From Streptomyces eurythermus (GTDB lineage Bacteria > Actinomycetota > Actinomycetes > Streptomycetales > Streptomycetaceae): 32,172 nucleotides of DNA. Below the pieces are notes generated by a model that worked only from the letters and a program-made list of their open reading frames with translations, had not been told where the DNA came from and ran no database searches. Positions 1 to 6,287 of this stretch are shown here, in pieces. Location of the stretch: assembly GCF_014649115.1 (NCBI RefSeq), contig NZ_BMSK01000039.1:1-32172 (forward strand), read 5' to 3'. The position numbers were made by a program, and so were the translations under genes. Numbering within the stretch: position 1 is the stretch's first letter; every line of letters begins with the position of its first letter.

Positions 1-51
1 ACCTACCGGGCCATCGCCGGCCTCGTCTCCGACCGCACCGCCAACACGTGA
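1..51 (+). CDS. 3' end of an unidentified gene (partial)
   Basis: An open frame enters from the left edge and ends at TGA (49-51), leaving only 16 residues (TYRAIAGLVSDRTANT). Codon use is G/C-ending like the real genes here, which is the only support for coding. The fragment is too short to name. The following DNA is less GC-rich and could be the tail of a mobile element, so a transposase C-terminus is one possibility, but this is a guess. Confidence 0.3.
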   Translation, partial: TYRAIAGLVSDRTANT

Positions 52-306
52 GCACGACTCCGATCAGGCAAACACGACTCCATCGCTATCACGCACCAGC
101 TCGTAACTGATCATTTCAGAATGAGTTTGACTCAGGGGCTCGGTGATTGGGCTGGCGGGCGGCAGAGTTCCGCAGGTGCCGGATGATCTTGTGCCTGATG
201 ATCTGTGAACTCCGGTAACTCGCTCCGCAGCTGTTCCACCTCCCCAAGCCTCATACCAGCAAGATGCCCATCACCAAGCAAGATCACCGGACATGACGAA
301 GCACTC
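52..306. other. gene-free, comparatively AT-rich segment
   Basis: No convincing gene is visible on either strand. The first half is visibly less GC-rich than the surrounding DNA and holds a short interrupted palindrome near 110-128 (TCATTTCAGAATGAGT region). Short open frames on both strands lack good ribosome binding sites and Streptomyces-like codon use. The composition shift fits the edge of an inserted element, but no terminal repeat pair or transposase could be identified. Confidence 0.3.
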
Positions 307-1461
307 CTAGGTGCCCGAGGCGAGCAGCTGGTCGGCCAGCCGGTGGGCCTGGGCCAGCAGGACGCCGTAGGTGGCGACCTCGTCGGGATCGTCCGTCGTG
401 GCGCGGGCCAGGTCCCGGCGCAGCACGGTGAGGGCCTCGCGCAGGTCCGCCACGGCCTCGCGCAGCTCGTCCTCGTGGTCGTCGCCGAACCGGCTGTGGC
501 TGTAGAACCGCAGCGCGTCGGCGGTGCGGCACAGGAACTGCCCGTACCGCCGGGCGAGCGCGGGGTCCGGCCGGGGCGCCGAGCGGTCCTCCGCGGCGGC
601 CTCCAGCACCGTGCGGGTCACCTCGGTGGTGTGCACGGCCGCGTAGTCCAGGACCATCAGCGCGTCCTCGTACCCCTTGCCGGGCGGCGGTACGGCCCCC
701 GTGCGGCGGCGCGGGTTGACGCGCAGGCTCTCCCGGCTCCACTCCACCGACGAGCGGGCCTGCTCCACCAGCCGGGGCAGCCGCAGGGCGCGGTCGTGCC
801 AGGCGCCGGCCTCCGCGGCGTCCCAGCGGCCCGCGGTCAGCCCCTCCGCCACGTCCCGCAGGATGCCGTGCGCCTCCGCCACCGCGTCCCGCAGTGCCGC
901 CTGGGTGTTCCGCAGATACAGCGGCGGCCGGACCAGCGCGTTGACCGCGATGCCGACCACCGCCCCGAACAGGGCCTCGCCGAGCCGGGCCGCGGAGGTG
1001 GACACGGACACCGATCCGCCGGTCAGCACGAACAGCGCGCCGGTGGCCGCGTACACTCCCTGGCTGCCCAGGCGCCCCCACTGGCCCAGCAGCATCGCCA
1101 GCGGCAGGACCACCGCCATCGCGGCCACCGGGCTGGGCAGCAGAAGCCCGACCGCCGTGGCCGCGACCGTGCCGGCCGCGATCGCCGCGAGCTGTTGCAG
1201 CCCGTGCGCGATCGACCGGTACACGGTCGACTCCACCAGCACCACCGCGACCCACGGCGCGACGAACGCCACCGGTGCCTTCAGCCACCAGCCCGCCACC
1301 GCCCAGGCCACCCATGCGGCCAGCGCCGCCTTCACGGCCTGCACGGCCAGGTCCCGCTCCCGTCCGGGCCCCGCCCAGGCCCGCCGCGCCGCGCCAGCGG
1401 CGGCCGACAGATCGCGCCGTAGAGCCTGCCAGGTCAGTCCTATCCCACGTATCGCACGCAC
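307..1461 (-). CDS. FUSC / aromatic-acid-exporter family membrane protein
   Basis: Predicted inner-membrane protein of about 384 residues. The N-terminal half has a cluster of hydrophobic segments (AVKAALAAWVAWAVAGWW, VAFVAPWVAVVLV, then LAAIAAGTVAATAVGLLL and AMAVVLPLAMLLG). The C-terminal half is soluble, alpha-helical and charged, as in FUSC/ArAE efflux proteins related to aromatic acid exporters. A longer frame begins at 1557, but that start would run the coding region through the hairpin at 1511-1549. The GTG at 1459-1461 (VRAIRGIGLTW) is therefore preferred; its ribosome binding site (GAGG) is modest. Substrate unknown. The gene follows the 19-codon peptide gene on the same strand and may receive read-through from it. 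Confidence 0.8.
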   Translation of the reverse strand: MRAIRGIGLTWQALRRDLSAAAGAARRAWAGPGRERDLAVQAVKAALAAWVAWAVAGWWLKAPVAFVAPWVAVVLVESTVYRSIAHGLQQLAAIAAGTVAATAVGLLLPSPVAAMAVVLPLAMLLGQWGRLGSQGVYAATGALFVLTGGSVSVSTSAARLGEALFGAVVGIAVNALVRPPLYLRNTQAALRDAVAEAHGILRDVAEGLTAGRWDAAEAGAWHDRALRLPRLVEQARSSVEWSRESLRVNPRRRTGAVPPPGKGYEDALMVLDYAAVHTTEVTRTVLEAAAEDRSAPRPDPALARRYGQFLCRTADALRFYSHSRFGDDHEDELREAVADLREALTVLRRDLARATTDDPDEVATYGVLLAQAHRLADQLLASGT

Positions 1462-1510
1462 GCGGCCTCGGGTGCCACCTCCCGCGCCCTTCCATGCCGA
1501 CGCACACGAC

Positions 1511-1549
1511 GGCGGCGCCGCCTCCCTGGGACGGGGAGACGGCGCCGCC
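1511..1549 (-). terminator. hairpin between the peptide gene and the exporter gene
   Basis: GGCGGCGCCG at 1511-1520 pairs perfectly with CGGCGCCGCC at 1540-1549. After one mismatch the stem continues for five more pairs (1522-1526 with 1534-1538) around a 7-nt loop. There is no T-tract, which is usual in Streptomyces. It lies 21 bp beyond the stop codon of the leftward peptide gene, as expected for a terminator or attenuator of that transcript. Confidence 0.65.
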
Positions 1550-1570
1550 TTCCTCACGCGCCTCGCGGCG

Positions 1571-1630
1571 TCAGATCAGCCACCCGAGGAAGTGGGCGAG
1601 GCCGGCGAGGATGTCGGTGAGAAGGTTCAT
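1571..1630 (-). CDS. 19-residue hydrophobic/amphipathic peptide
   Basis: A 20-codon frame encodes MNLLTDILAGLAHFLGWLI. The start is an ATG preceded by a near-ideal ribosome binding site (AAGGAG, 9 bases upstream), and the stop is followed by a strong hairpin. Ribosome site, ORF and terminator together form a compact transcription unit. The peptide would make one short helix rich in Leu/Ile/Phe/Trp with few charges (one Asp, one His), so it is likely membrane-associated. It has no signal-peptide layout. No function can be assigned: a membrane-acting small protein, a toxin-like peptide or a leader peptide for the exporter gene downstream are all possible. Confidence 0.6.
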   Translation of the reverse strand: MNLLTDILAGLAHFLGWLI

Positions 1631-1758
1631 GTCGTGCTGCTCCTTGCGGTGTTTCCTAGTGGGACATGTGTGAACTCCGGTCTGCAGCCCGTTCGTTCGC
1701 ACATCACGAGTGTCGTCCCGGAACACCGGTCACGGTGGTCACACGAGCGACGATCACC

Positions 1759-1772
1759 TGTTCCAGGGAACA
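1759..1772. promoter_or_regulatory. 14-bp perfect palindrome, possible operator
   Basis: TGTTCCAGGGAACA is a perfect inverted repeat. A third half-site, TTGTTC at 1783-1788, pairs with GAACAA at 1769-1774, so the half-site occurs three times in 30 bp. It lies in the 207-bp gap between the AI-2E gene and the peptide gene, upstream of the latter. A repressor site or a hairpin in the 3' end of the AI-2E transcript are both possible. Confidence 0.35.
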
Positions 1773-1786
1773 ACTGATCCCTTGTT

Positions 1787-1822
1787 CGGATCGGCCGACG
1801 GATCGGCCGACGGATCGGCCGA
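1787..1822. repeat. three perfect 12-bp tandem repeats
   Basis: The unit CGGATCGGCCGA occurs three times without mismatch (1787-1798, 1799-1810, 1811-1822). Each unit contains the 8-bp palindrome TCGGCCGA. The array starts 16 bp beyond the stop codon of the leftward AI-2E gene and could fold in its transcript or serve as an iterated protein site. Confidence 0.8.
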
Positions 1823-1837
1823 TCGCTCGCCGACAGC

Positions 1838-3016
1838 TCAGGGCGGCACCGGCCGCAGCGCGTTCAGCACCGCCCACACCACCGACACCAGCGGCACCGC
1901 CACCACCGCGCCGATCACCCCCGCGACGATGCTGCCCGCGATCACCGACACCGCTACGACCAGCGGATGCAGCCGCACCGCCCAGCTCATCACCAGCGGG
2001 TGCAGCACATGCCCCTCCAGCTGGCCGATCACCACGATCAGCACCAGCACCCCCGCCGCCGTCAGCGGCCCCCGCCCGGCCAGGGCGACCACCGTGGCCA
2101 CCCCGAGCGCCACCGGGGAACCCACCAGCGGCACGAACGCGGCGAAGAACTCCAGCAGCGTCAGCGGCAGCGCCAGCGGCACCTCCAGCACCAGCAGCAC
2201 CACACCCACCAGCACGGCGTTGGTGGCGGCCACGATGATGATGCCGCGCGTGTACCCCGCGAAGGTCTGCCAGGCCGCCCCGCCCGCCCGGTCCCACACC
2301 GGACGGGCACCCCTCGGCAGCAGCCGGTCCCGTGCCCAGGCCCACAGGCGCTCCCCGGAGTGCAGGAAGAACACCGACGCGAACAGCGCCAGCGCGGCGC
2401 CGGTGACCAGCTCCACCACCCGGTCCAGCTCGCCGACCGCGTTGCTGATCAGCGCCGACCGGTGCGTGGACACGTAGTGCGTCACCTGCTGCTGCAACCG
2501 GGACAGCGCGCCCGGACCCAGCCGGAACGGCGGCCGGCGCAGCCACTCCTCGATGCGGTCCAGCCCGCCGCGGAACTCGCTCGCCAGCCGCCCCGACTCG
2601 TCCGCCACCGCGCTGCCCACCAGCGCGAGCAGGCCCAGCAGCAGCACCACACTGCCCACCAGCGTCACGGCCACGGACAGCGGCCGGGGCAGGAACCGGG
2701 CGAGCAGATCGGTCGGCGGGCGCAGCACGGACGTCACCACCAGCGCGACGAACATCGCCACGGCGACCAGCTGGAAGCTGCCGAGGACGCTGAACACGCC
2801 GTAGACGGCGACTCCGACCAGGATCAGCCGCCAGGCGTACGCCGCGGCCACCCGCAGCCAGGGCACCGTCCGCTCCGCCGCCCGTACCGGTCCCGCCCCG
2901 GGCTCCGCGCGGGGCGGGACCGGCAGCCGCACGGAGTACGCCGGCCGGCTGCCCAGGACCGTGCCCCGGGCCCGGCCCGGTCGCCCGCCCCTGGGCCGGC
3001 GTGCGTCGCCCACCAC
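1838..3016 (-). CDS. AI-2E family transporter (PerM/TqsA-like permease)
   Basis: Multi-pass membrane protein of about 392 residues. The layout is that of the AI-2E/PerM family: a soluble N-terminus, paired hydrophobic segments (LILVGVAVYGVFSVLG, VAVAMFVALVVTSVL, VTLVGSVVLLLGLLALVG), a central soluble helical region, then several closely spaced membrane segments. The conserved C-terminal region is recognisable (FFAAFVPLVGSPVALG, GQLEGHVLHPLVMS, SIVAGVIGAVVAVPL). The family includes proposed exporters of signalling molecules and ions; the substrate here is unknown. The GTG at 3014-3016 is chosen because GGAGAGGAGG sits 8 bases upstream. No partner gene adjoins it; tandem 12-bp repeats follow its stop. 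Confidence 0.88.
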   Translation of the reverse strand: MVGDARRPRGGRPGRARGTVLGSRPAYSVRLPVPPRAEPGAGPVRAAERTVPWLRVAAAYAWRLILVGVAVYGVFSVLGSFQLVAVAMFVALVVTSVLRPPTDLLARFLPRPLSVAVTLVGSVVLLLGLLALVGSAVADESGRLASEFRGGLDRIEEWLRRPPFRLGPGALSRLQQQVTHYVSTHRSALISNAVGELDRVVELVTGAALALFASVFFLHSGERLWAWARDRLLPRGARPVWDRAGGAAWQTFAGYTRGIIIVAATNAVLVGVVLLVLEVPLALPLTLLEFFAAFVPLVGSPVALGVATVVALAGRGPLTAAGVLVLIVVIGQLEGHVLHPLVMSWAVRLHPLVVAVSVIAGSIVAGVIGAVVAVPLVSVVWAVLNALRPVPP

Positions 3017-3241
3017 CGCTGCCGCCTCCTCTCCGCCTGACGGCCGGTCACCTCCACAGCACCGTAAGCACACCGTGCGGCGGGCGGCGCGCCGGGCGCG
3101 CAGGTGGCCGTACCCCGCCGGGGGAGGCTGTTACCGCCCGGGGGCGGGTCGACGGGGGAGGGCTGTACCGGGGGGTGGGCCGTATGGGTGTGGCCCGTAC
3201 GGGGACCGGGACATCCGGCGGGACCGGAGAGCCCCCGACGA

Positions 3242-3799
3242 TCACCGTCTCGGTTCCGCCGGTCCCCGTTCCCCGTCCGATGCCGGCCGGGCCGGACCGG
3301 GGCGGGGACCGGCGGGGGCCGTGGCCCTCCGGGGCGCGGTGCTCCCGGCACCGCCGCGTTGCCCGGCGTCGCCTCCCGTACCGCTTTCCGCACCGTCGCC
3401 CGCGGCGGCTCCGCCCCTGGCGGCGGGCGCGGGCACGCCGTCACCGAGCGGCGCGGGCCGCCCGCCGCACCGGCGGTAGCGGACGATGGCCTTCGCCAGC
3501 TCGATCCGCTCGGGCTCGGGAAGGGTGCCGCCCTGGACGTAGCCGAGGACGTGCTCGGCGACCGTGCGCAGCTTGACGTTCGTGCGCTGGGAGACATCCC
3601 GCAGCGCCCGCCAGGCCTCCTCCGGGGCGATCTGCCCCAGGGCCACGACGGCGCCGATGGCCTGGTCGATCACCGCGTGCGAGGTCACGGCGCGCCGCAG
3701 GTGCCGGTTCTCCTCCAGCAGCCGGTCGTACCCCGCCGCCAGGTCGGTCGCCGAGAGCAGGGCCAGGGGCTGGATGCGGGAGAGGGCGAAGAAGGCCAT
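3242..3799 (-). CDS. stand-alone ANTAR-domain protein
   Basis: About 185 residues. Residues 25-90 form an ANTAR domain: an alpha-helical lead-in (LLEENRHLRRAV), the core SHAVIDQAIGAVVALG, then PEEAWRALRDVSQRTNVKLR and TVAEHVLGYV. ANTAR domains bind paired hairpins in nascent RNA and prevent termination. The usual sensory partner domain (GAF or receiver) is absent: the short N-terminus holds no room for one. The last ~75 residues are Gly/Ala/Pro/Arg-rich low-complexity sequence. The ATG at 3797-3799 has AAGGTG about 4 bases upstream. Without an input domain, it probably depends on a partner or on expression level. Confidence 0.85.
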   Translation of the reverse strand: MAFFALSRIQPLALLSATDLAAGYDRLLEENRHLRRAVTSHAVIDQAIGAVVALGQIAPEEAWRALRDVSQRTNVKLRTVAEHVLGYVQGGTLPEPERIELAKAIVRYRRCGGRPAPLGDGVPAPAARGGAAAGDGAESGTGGDAGQRGGAGSTAPRRATAPAGPRPGPARPASDGERGPAEPRR

Positions 3800-4096
3800 G
3801 GAGCACCTTTTCGGGGTGGGGGGCGTCACGGCCTACGCCTGCCCCCAGCGGGCGCCTGCACACGAATTGAATCAGCCTCACGGACCGCCGTCACGTGGGA
3901 GCGGGCCACGGAGTCGGCGCACCGGTGACGAGGGGCCGCGGGGCGCGACGGCAGTACCGTCCGGAGTACGGCGTGAGCCGCGTCGAAAGCACGTGCGTCC
4001 GCGTCAGCGTCCCCGTGACCGATCGTGCCGGCGCCCCGTCACCGTCCGCATCCCCGGGCGGCCGCCGATGTGCGCGTGCCCGGGCGGCCGCCGGTG

Positions 4097-4531
4097 TCAG
4101 CCGAACCGTCCCGTGTCCTGGGTCGCGCGGCCCACCGGCAGCAGCTCCCGGATGTCCGCGGGCAGCGCGTGCGCCATCCGCTCGGTCAGCTCCGGGGCGA
4201 GCGCGGCGTCCAGCACCTCCAGCACCGCGGCGGCGTCCCGCAGCGCCCTGTCCTCGTCGGTGCCGGCCCGGGCCGCGATCCGTCCGGTGAAGGTGGTCAG
4301 CCCGAACCGCTCGCCCGCGGCCCCGGAGTCCCGCCCGGCGGAGGCGTCGGCCGCCTCCCGCATGGCCGCCGCCATGTCCGGCGGCAGCTGGGCGGCCACA
4401 TGCCGGGCGAGCCCGGACGGCAGCCGTTCCGCCAGGGTGCTGACGACCGCGTGCGTGGCCCGCTCGGCCGTACCCCGGTCCGGCAACTGGGCCAGCGCCT
4501 GCACCTTTCCGATCATCTCGTCGTGCCGCAT
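4097..4531 (-). CDS. DUF2267 family protein
   Basis: About 144 residues, soluble, mostly alpha-helical. It begins MRHDEMIGKVQALAQLPD, followed by helical segments ERATHAVVSTLAERLPSGLAR and a late LTERMAHALPADIRELLP. The sequence LAERLPSGLARHVAAQLP and the two-fold repeat of this pattern are characteristic of DUF2267, whose biochemical role is unknown. In this copy the start is the ATG at 4529-4531 with GGAAGGG 9 bases upstream. A GGGTAC hexamer on the same strand (4600-4605) resembles a SigB-type -10 box, but its -35 match is poor. It is divergent from the MgtC gene. Confidence 0.82.
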   Translation of the reverse strand: MRHDEMIGKVQALAQLPDRGTAERATHAVVSTLAERLPSGLARHVAAQLPPDMAAAMREAADASAGRDSGAAGERFGLTTFTGRIAARAGTDEDRALRDAAAVLEVLDAALAPELTERMAHALPADIRELLPVGRATQDTGRFG

Positions 4532-4649
4532 GAGACCGGTCCCTTCCGCACGATGCGCCCCGTACGCCCGTCCCGCGGGCGCGGCGCCCATGCGCCCGGG
4601 TACCCCGCGCCAGCCCCGGGTCACCGGCGACCGGGCCGCCGTCCCGGTT

Positions 4650-4674
4650 GCGTCGGCCGCCCGTCGCGGGGTAC
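4650..4674 (+). promoter_or_regulatory. SigB-type promoter candidate for the MgtC/SapB gene
   Basis: GCGT (4650-4653), 15 bp, GGGTAC (4669-4674) fits the published Streptomyces SigB-class consensus GNNT-N14/16-GGGTA(C/T). It lies 45 bp before the chosen start of the MgtC gene. An identical arrangement with the same spacing precedes the YihY gene at 19245-19269. The match is by eye, and GC-rich DNA yields chance matches. Confidence 0.45.
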
Positions 4675-4719
4675 GTGTCGGCAGCGGGGCATCCGTGACG
4701 GCCGAGGCAGGAGGTGCGT

Positions 4720-5457
4720 GTGACGGCTGCGGGACTGGCGGCACCGTTGTGGGACCTCCACAGCGGGCAGGGGCCGCGGCAACTGGCCGAACTGGGGCTC
4801 GCGCTGCTGCTGTCGAGCCTGATCGGCTGGGAGCGCGAGGCTCAGCAGAAGAGCGCGGGGCTGCGCACCCACACCCTGGTCGGCATCGCGAGCGCCCTGA
4901 TGATGGAGGTCTCCCAGCACGGCTTCAACGCGGTGCTCGGCCTGCAGAACGTGTCCTTCGACCCCTCACGGGTCGCGGCGCAGATCGTCTCCGGGATCGG
5001 CTTCATCGGCGGCGGCCTGATCTTCGTACGACGGGACGCCGTACGGGGCCTGACCACGGCCGCCACCATCTGGCTGACCTGCGCGGTCGGCATGGCCTGC
5101 GGTGGCGGGCTGCCCGTGCTCGCGCTCGCGGTGACGGCCCTGCACTTCCTGGTGGTCCGGGGCTTCCCGCTGCTGTCGTCGCGGCTGGTGCCCGGCCGGG
5201 CCGCCACCGCGTTCGAGGCGCGTCTGACCTACCGGACCGGGACGGCGCTGCTGCCCCGCCTGTTGCAGATATGCACCCGGCGCGGTTTCCGTATCGTGCA
5301 GGTCAAGGTGGAGCGGCTGCCCGGCCGCACCGACGACGCCGCGCGGGTGCTGCTGCAACTGGAGGGCACCGCGGAGCCCTCCGGGCTGGCGTCGGAGCTG
5401 TTCCGGGACGACGGCGTGCTGGACGTGGAACTGTCGGCCGCGGCCGAGGAGGAGTGA
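4720..5457 (+). CDS. MgtC/SapB family membrane protein
   Basis: About 245 residues. The N-terminal 150 form the MgtC/SapB domain: LALLLSSLIGWEREAQQKS followed by AGLRTHTLVGIASALMM (the family signature GxERE...AGLRTHxLV), then IVSGIGFIGGGLIF and RGLTTAATIWLTCAVGMACG. Four to five membrane segments are expected. The C-terminus (about 165-245) is a soluble ACT-like module (RTGTALLPRLLQICTRRGFRIVQ and the region after it), as in longer MgtC proteins. The family is tied to growth in low magnesium, acid tolerance and virulence. GTG 4720 is preferred over GTG 4714 because AGGAGG ends 4 bases before it. Start region holds a SigB-like promoter. Confidence 0.88.
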   Translation: MTAAGLAAPLWDLHSGQGPRQLAELGLALLLSSLIGWEREAQQKSAGLRTHTLVGIASALMMEVSQHGFNAVLGLQNVSFDPSRVAAQIVSGIGFIGGGLIFVRRDAVRGLTTAATIWLTCAVGMACGGGLPVLALAVTALHFLVVRGFPLLSSRLVPGRAATAFEARLTYRTGTALLPRLLQICTRRGFRIVQVKVERLPGRTDDAARVLLQLEGTAEPSGLASELFRDDGVLDVELSAAAEEE

Positions 5458-5591
5458 CCCCGCGCAGGCCGGACACGCCCACGCGGAGTACGCGCCCGCC
5501 GTGGTCGCCGAGGCGTACGCGCCCGCCGGGACGCCGTGGGCCGTGGAGGCTCCGCCGCCCGGCCCTCGGCCGGCCCTCGACGCCCTCGATC

Positions 5592-5648
5592 GGCTCGGTC
5601 CTCGCCGCCCCCGGCTCGGTCCTCGCCGCCCCCGGCTCAGTCCTCGAC
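5592..5648. repeat. 21-bp tandem repeats overlapping the 3' end of the DUF1360 gene
   Basis: Two copies of a 21-bp unit beginning GGCTCGGTCCTCG (5592-5612 and 5613-5633) are followed by a third, partial and diverged copy from 5634. The third copy contains the stop codon (5637-5639) and last codons of the DUF1360 gene. The array looks like duplications of the gene's own end and sits in the gap shared with the converging MgtC gene. Confidence 0.75.
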
Positions 5649-6128
5649 CGTCTGCTGGGTCGCGGTCCAGGCGTACTGGAGCCAGTCCGACACCGTCAGC
5701 GCGCCGAAGCCGGCGCTCACCAGCCGGGTGAGCCGGGGTGACGCGGCGTAGGAGCACGCCAGGGCGCCGGCGGCCCAGGCGGCGGTGCAGAACGGGCAGG
5801 AGACCAGGTCGCCGACGGCCCGCCGGAGCCCGGAGCCCCTGGGCTCGTCCATGACCTCGCCGGCCTTGCCCTCGTCGGCGCGGCGGGTGAACGGCACCCG
5901 GAGGAAGCTGGTGATCTTGTCCTTGGTCACCACCCGGGACGCCTTGTACGCCGCCGTGCCCATGAGCAGCACGTCCCAGGGCGGCACGTCCGGCGGGAGC
6001 CGTACACCCCGGCGCCGGGCCAGCAGCGCGAAGGAGCCGATGCCCGCCGCGAACACGGAGGCAAGGGCGGCGTAGCCGCCGAGCGGCAGGCCGTCCCCGT
6101 CGTCGTACGGTTCGGCGTCGGTCGTCAT
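5637..6128 (-). CDS. DUF1360 family membrane protein
   Basis: 163 residues. An N-terminal membrane segment (GYAALASVFAAGIGSFALLA) is followed by the DUF1360 core: DVLLMGTAAYKASRVVTKDK, then ITSFLRVPFT, and the cysteine motif LVSCPFCTAAWAAG followed by a second hydrophobic stretch. The CPFC pair recalls the CxxC of this family, which occurs in spore and cell-wall proteins of Gram-positives; the function is unknown. The ATG at 6126-6128 has GGGAGG 5 bases upstream. It is divergent from the FAD monooxygenase and shares the 22-bp palindrome region, so it could be co-regulated. Confidence 0.85.
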   Translation of the reverse strand: MTTDAEPYDDGDGLPLGGYAALASVFAAGIGSFALLARRRGVRLPPDVPPWDVLLMGTAAYKASRVVTKDKITSFLRVPFTRRADEGKAGEVMDEPRGSGLRRAVGDLVSCPFCTAAWAAGALACSYAASPRLTRLVSAGFGALTVSDWLQYAWTATQQTVED

Positions 6129-6214
6129 GAGACCTCCCAGATCCCACCGGTGTCCTGCGGCCCCGTGCCGGGCGCGGAACGAGTGCCCCCCCTGGTCCGT
6201 GGCGACACTCCGCC

Positions 6215-6243
6215 TTGTGAGGGCGGCCGGAAGGACATATTAT
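6215..6243 (+). promoter_or_regulatory. promoter of the FAD monooxygenase gene
   Basis: TTGTGA (6215-6220), a 17-bp spacer, then TATTAT (6238-6243): an unusually good match to the housekeeping -35/-10 pattern for this GC-rich genome. The start point would fall near 6250, giving a leader of roughly 35-40 bases before the gene. The -10 box overlaps the left end of a perfect palindrome, so the promoter is probably repressed. Confidence 0.7.
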
Positions 6244-6261
6244 TCATCACGTGATGAATAA
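6240..6261. promoter_or_regulatory. 22-bp perfect palindrome, operator
   Basis: TTATTCATCAC (6240-6250) is followed directly by its exact reverse complement GTGATGAATAA (6251-6261). It covers the end of the -10 box and the expected start point, the classic position for a dimeric repressor that blocks polymerase. Its size and symmetry suit a MarR-, PadR- or TetR-type regulator. No such regulator gene is in this window, so the cognate protein would be encoded elsewhere. Confidence 0.75.
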
Positions 6262-6287
6262 CTGTTCCTGAGAAGGGCGGCGCGGTG

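Noticed and set aside
132..254. 41-codon leftward frame beginning MRLGEVEQLRSELPEF
   Set aside because: The second half is Pro/Cys-rich with non-coding-like codons, and no family or conserved motif is visible.
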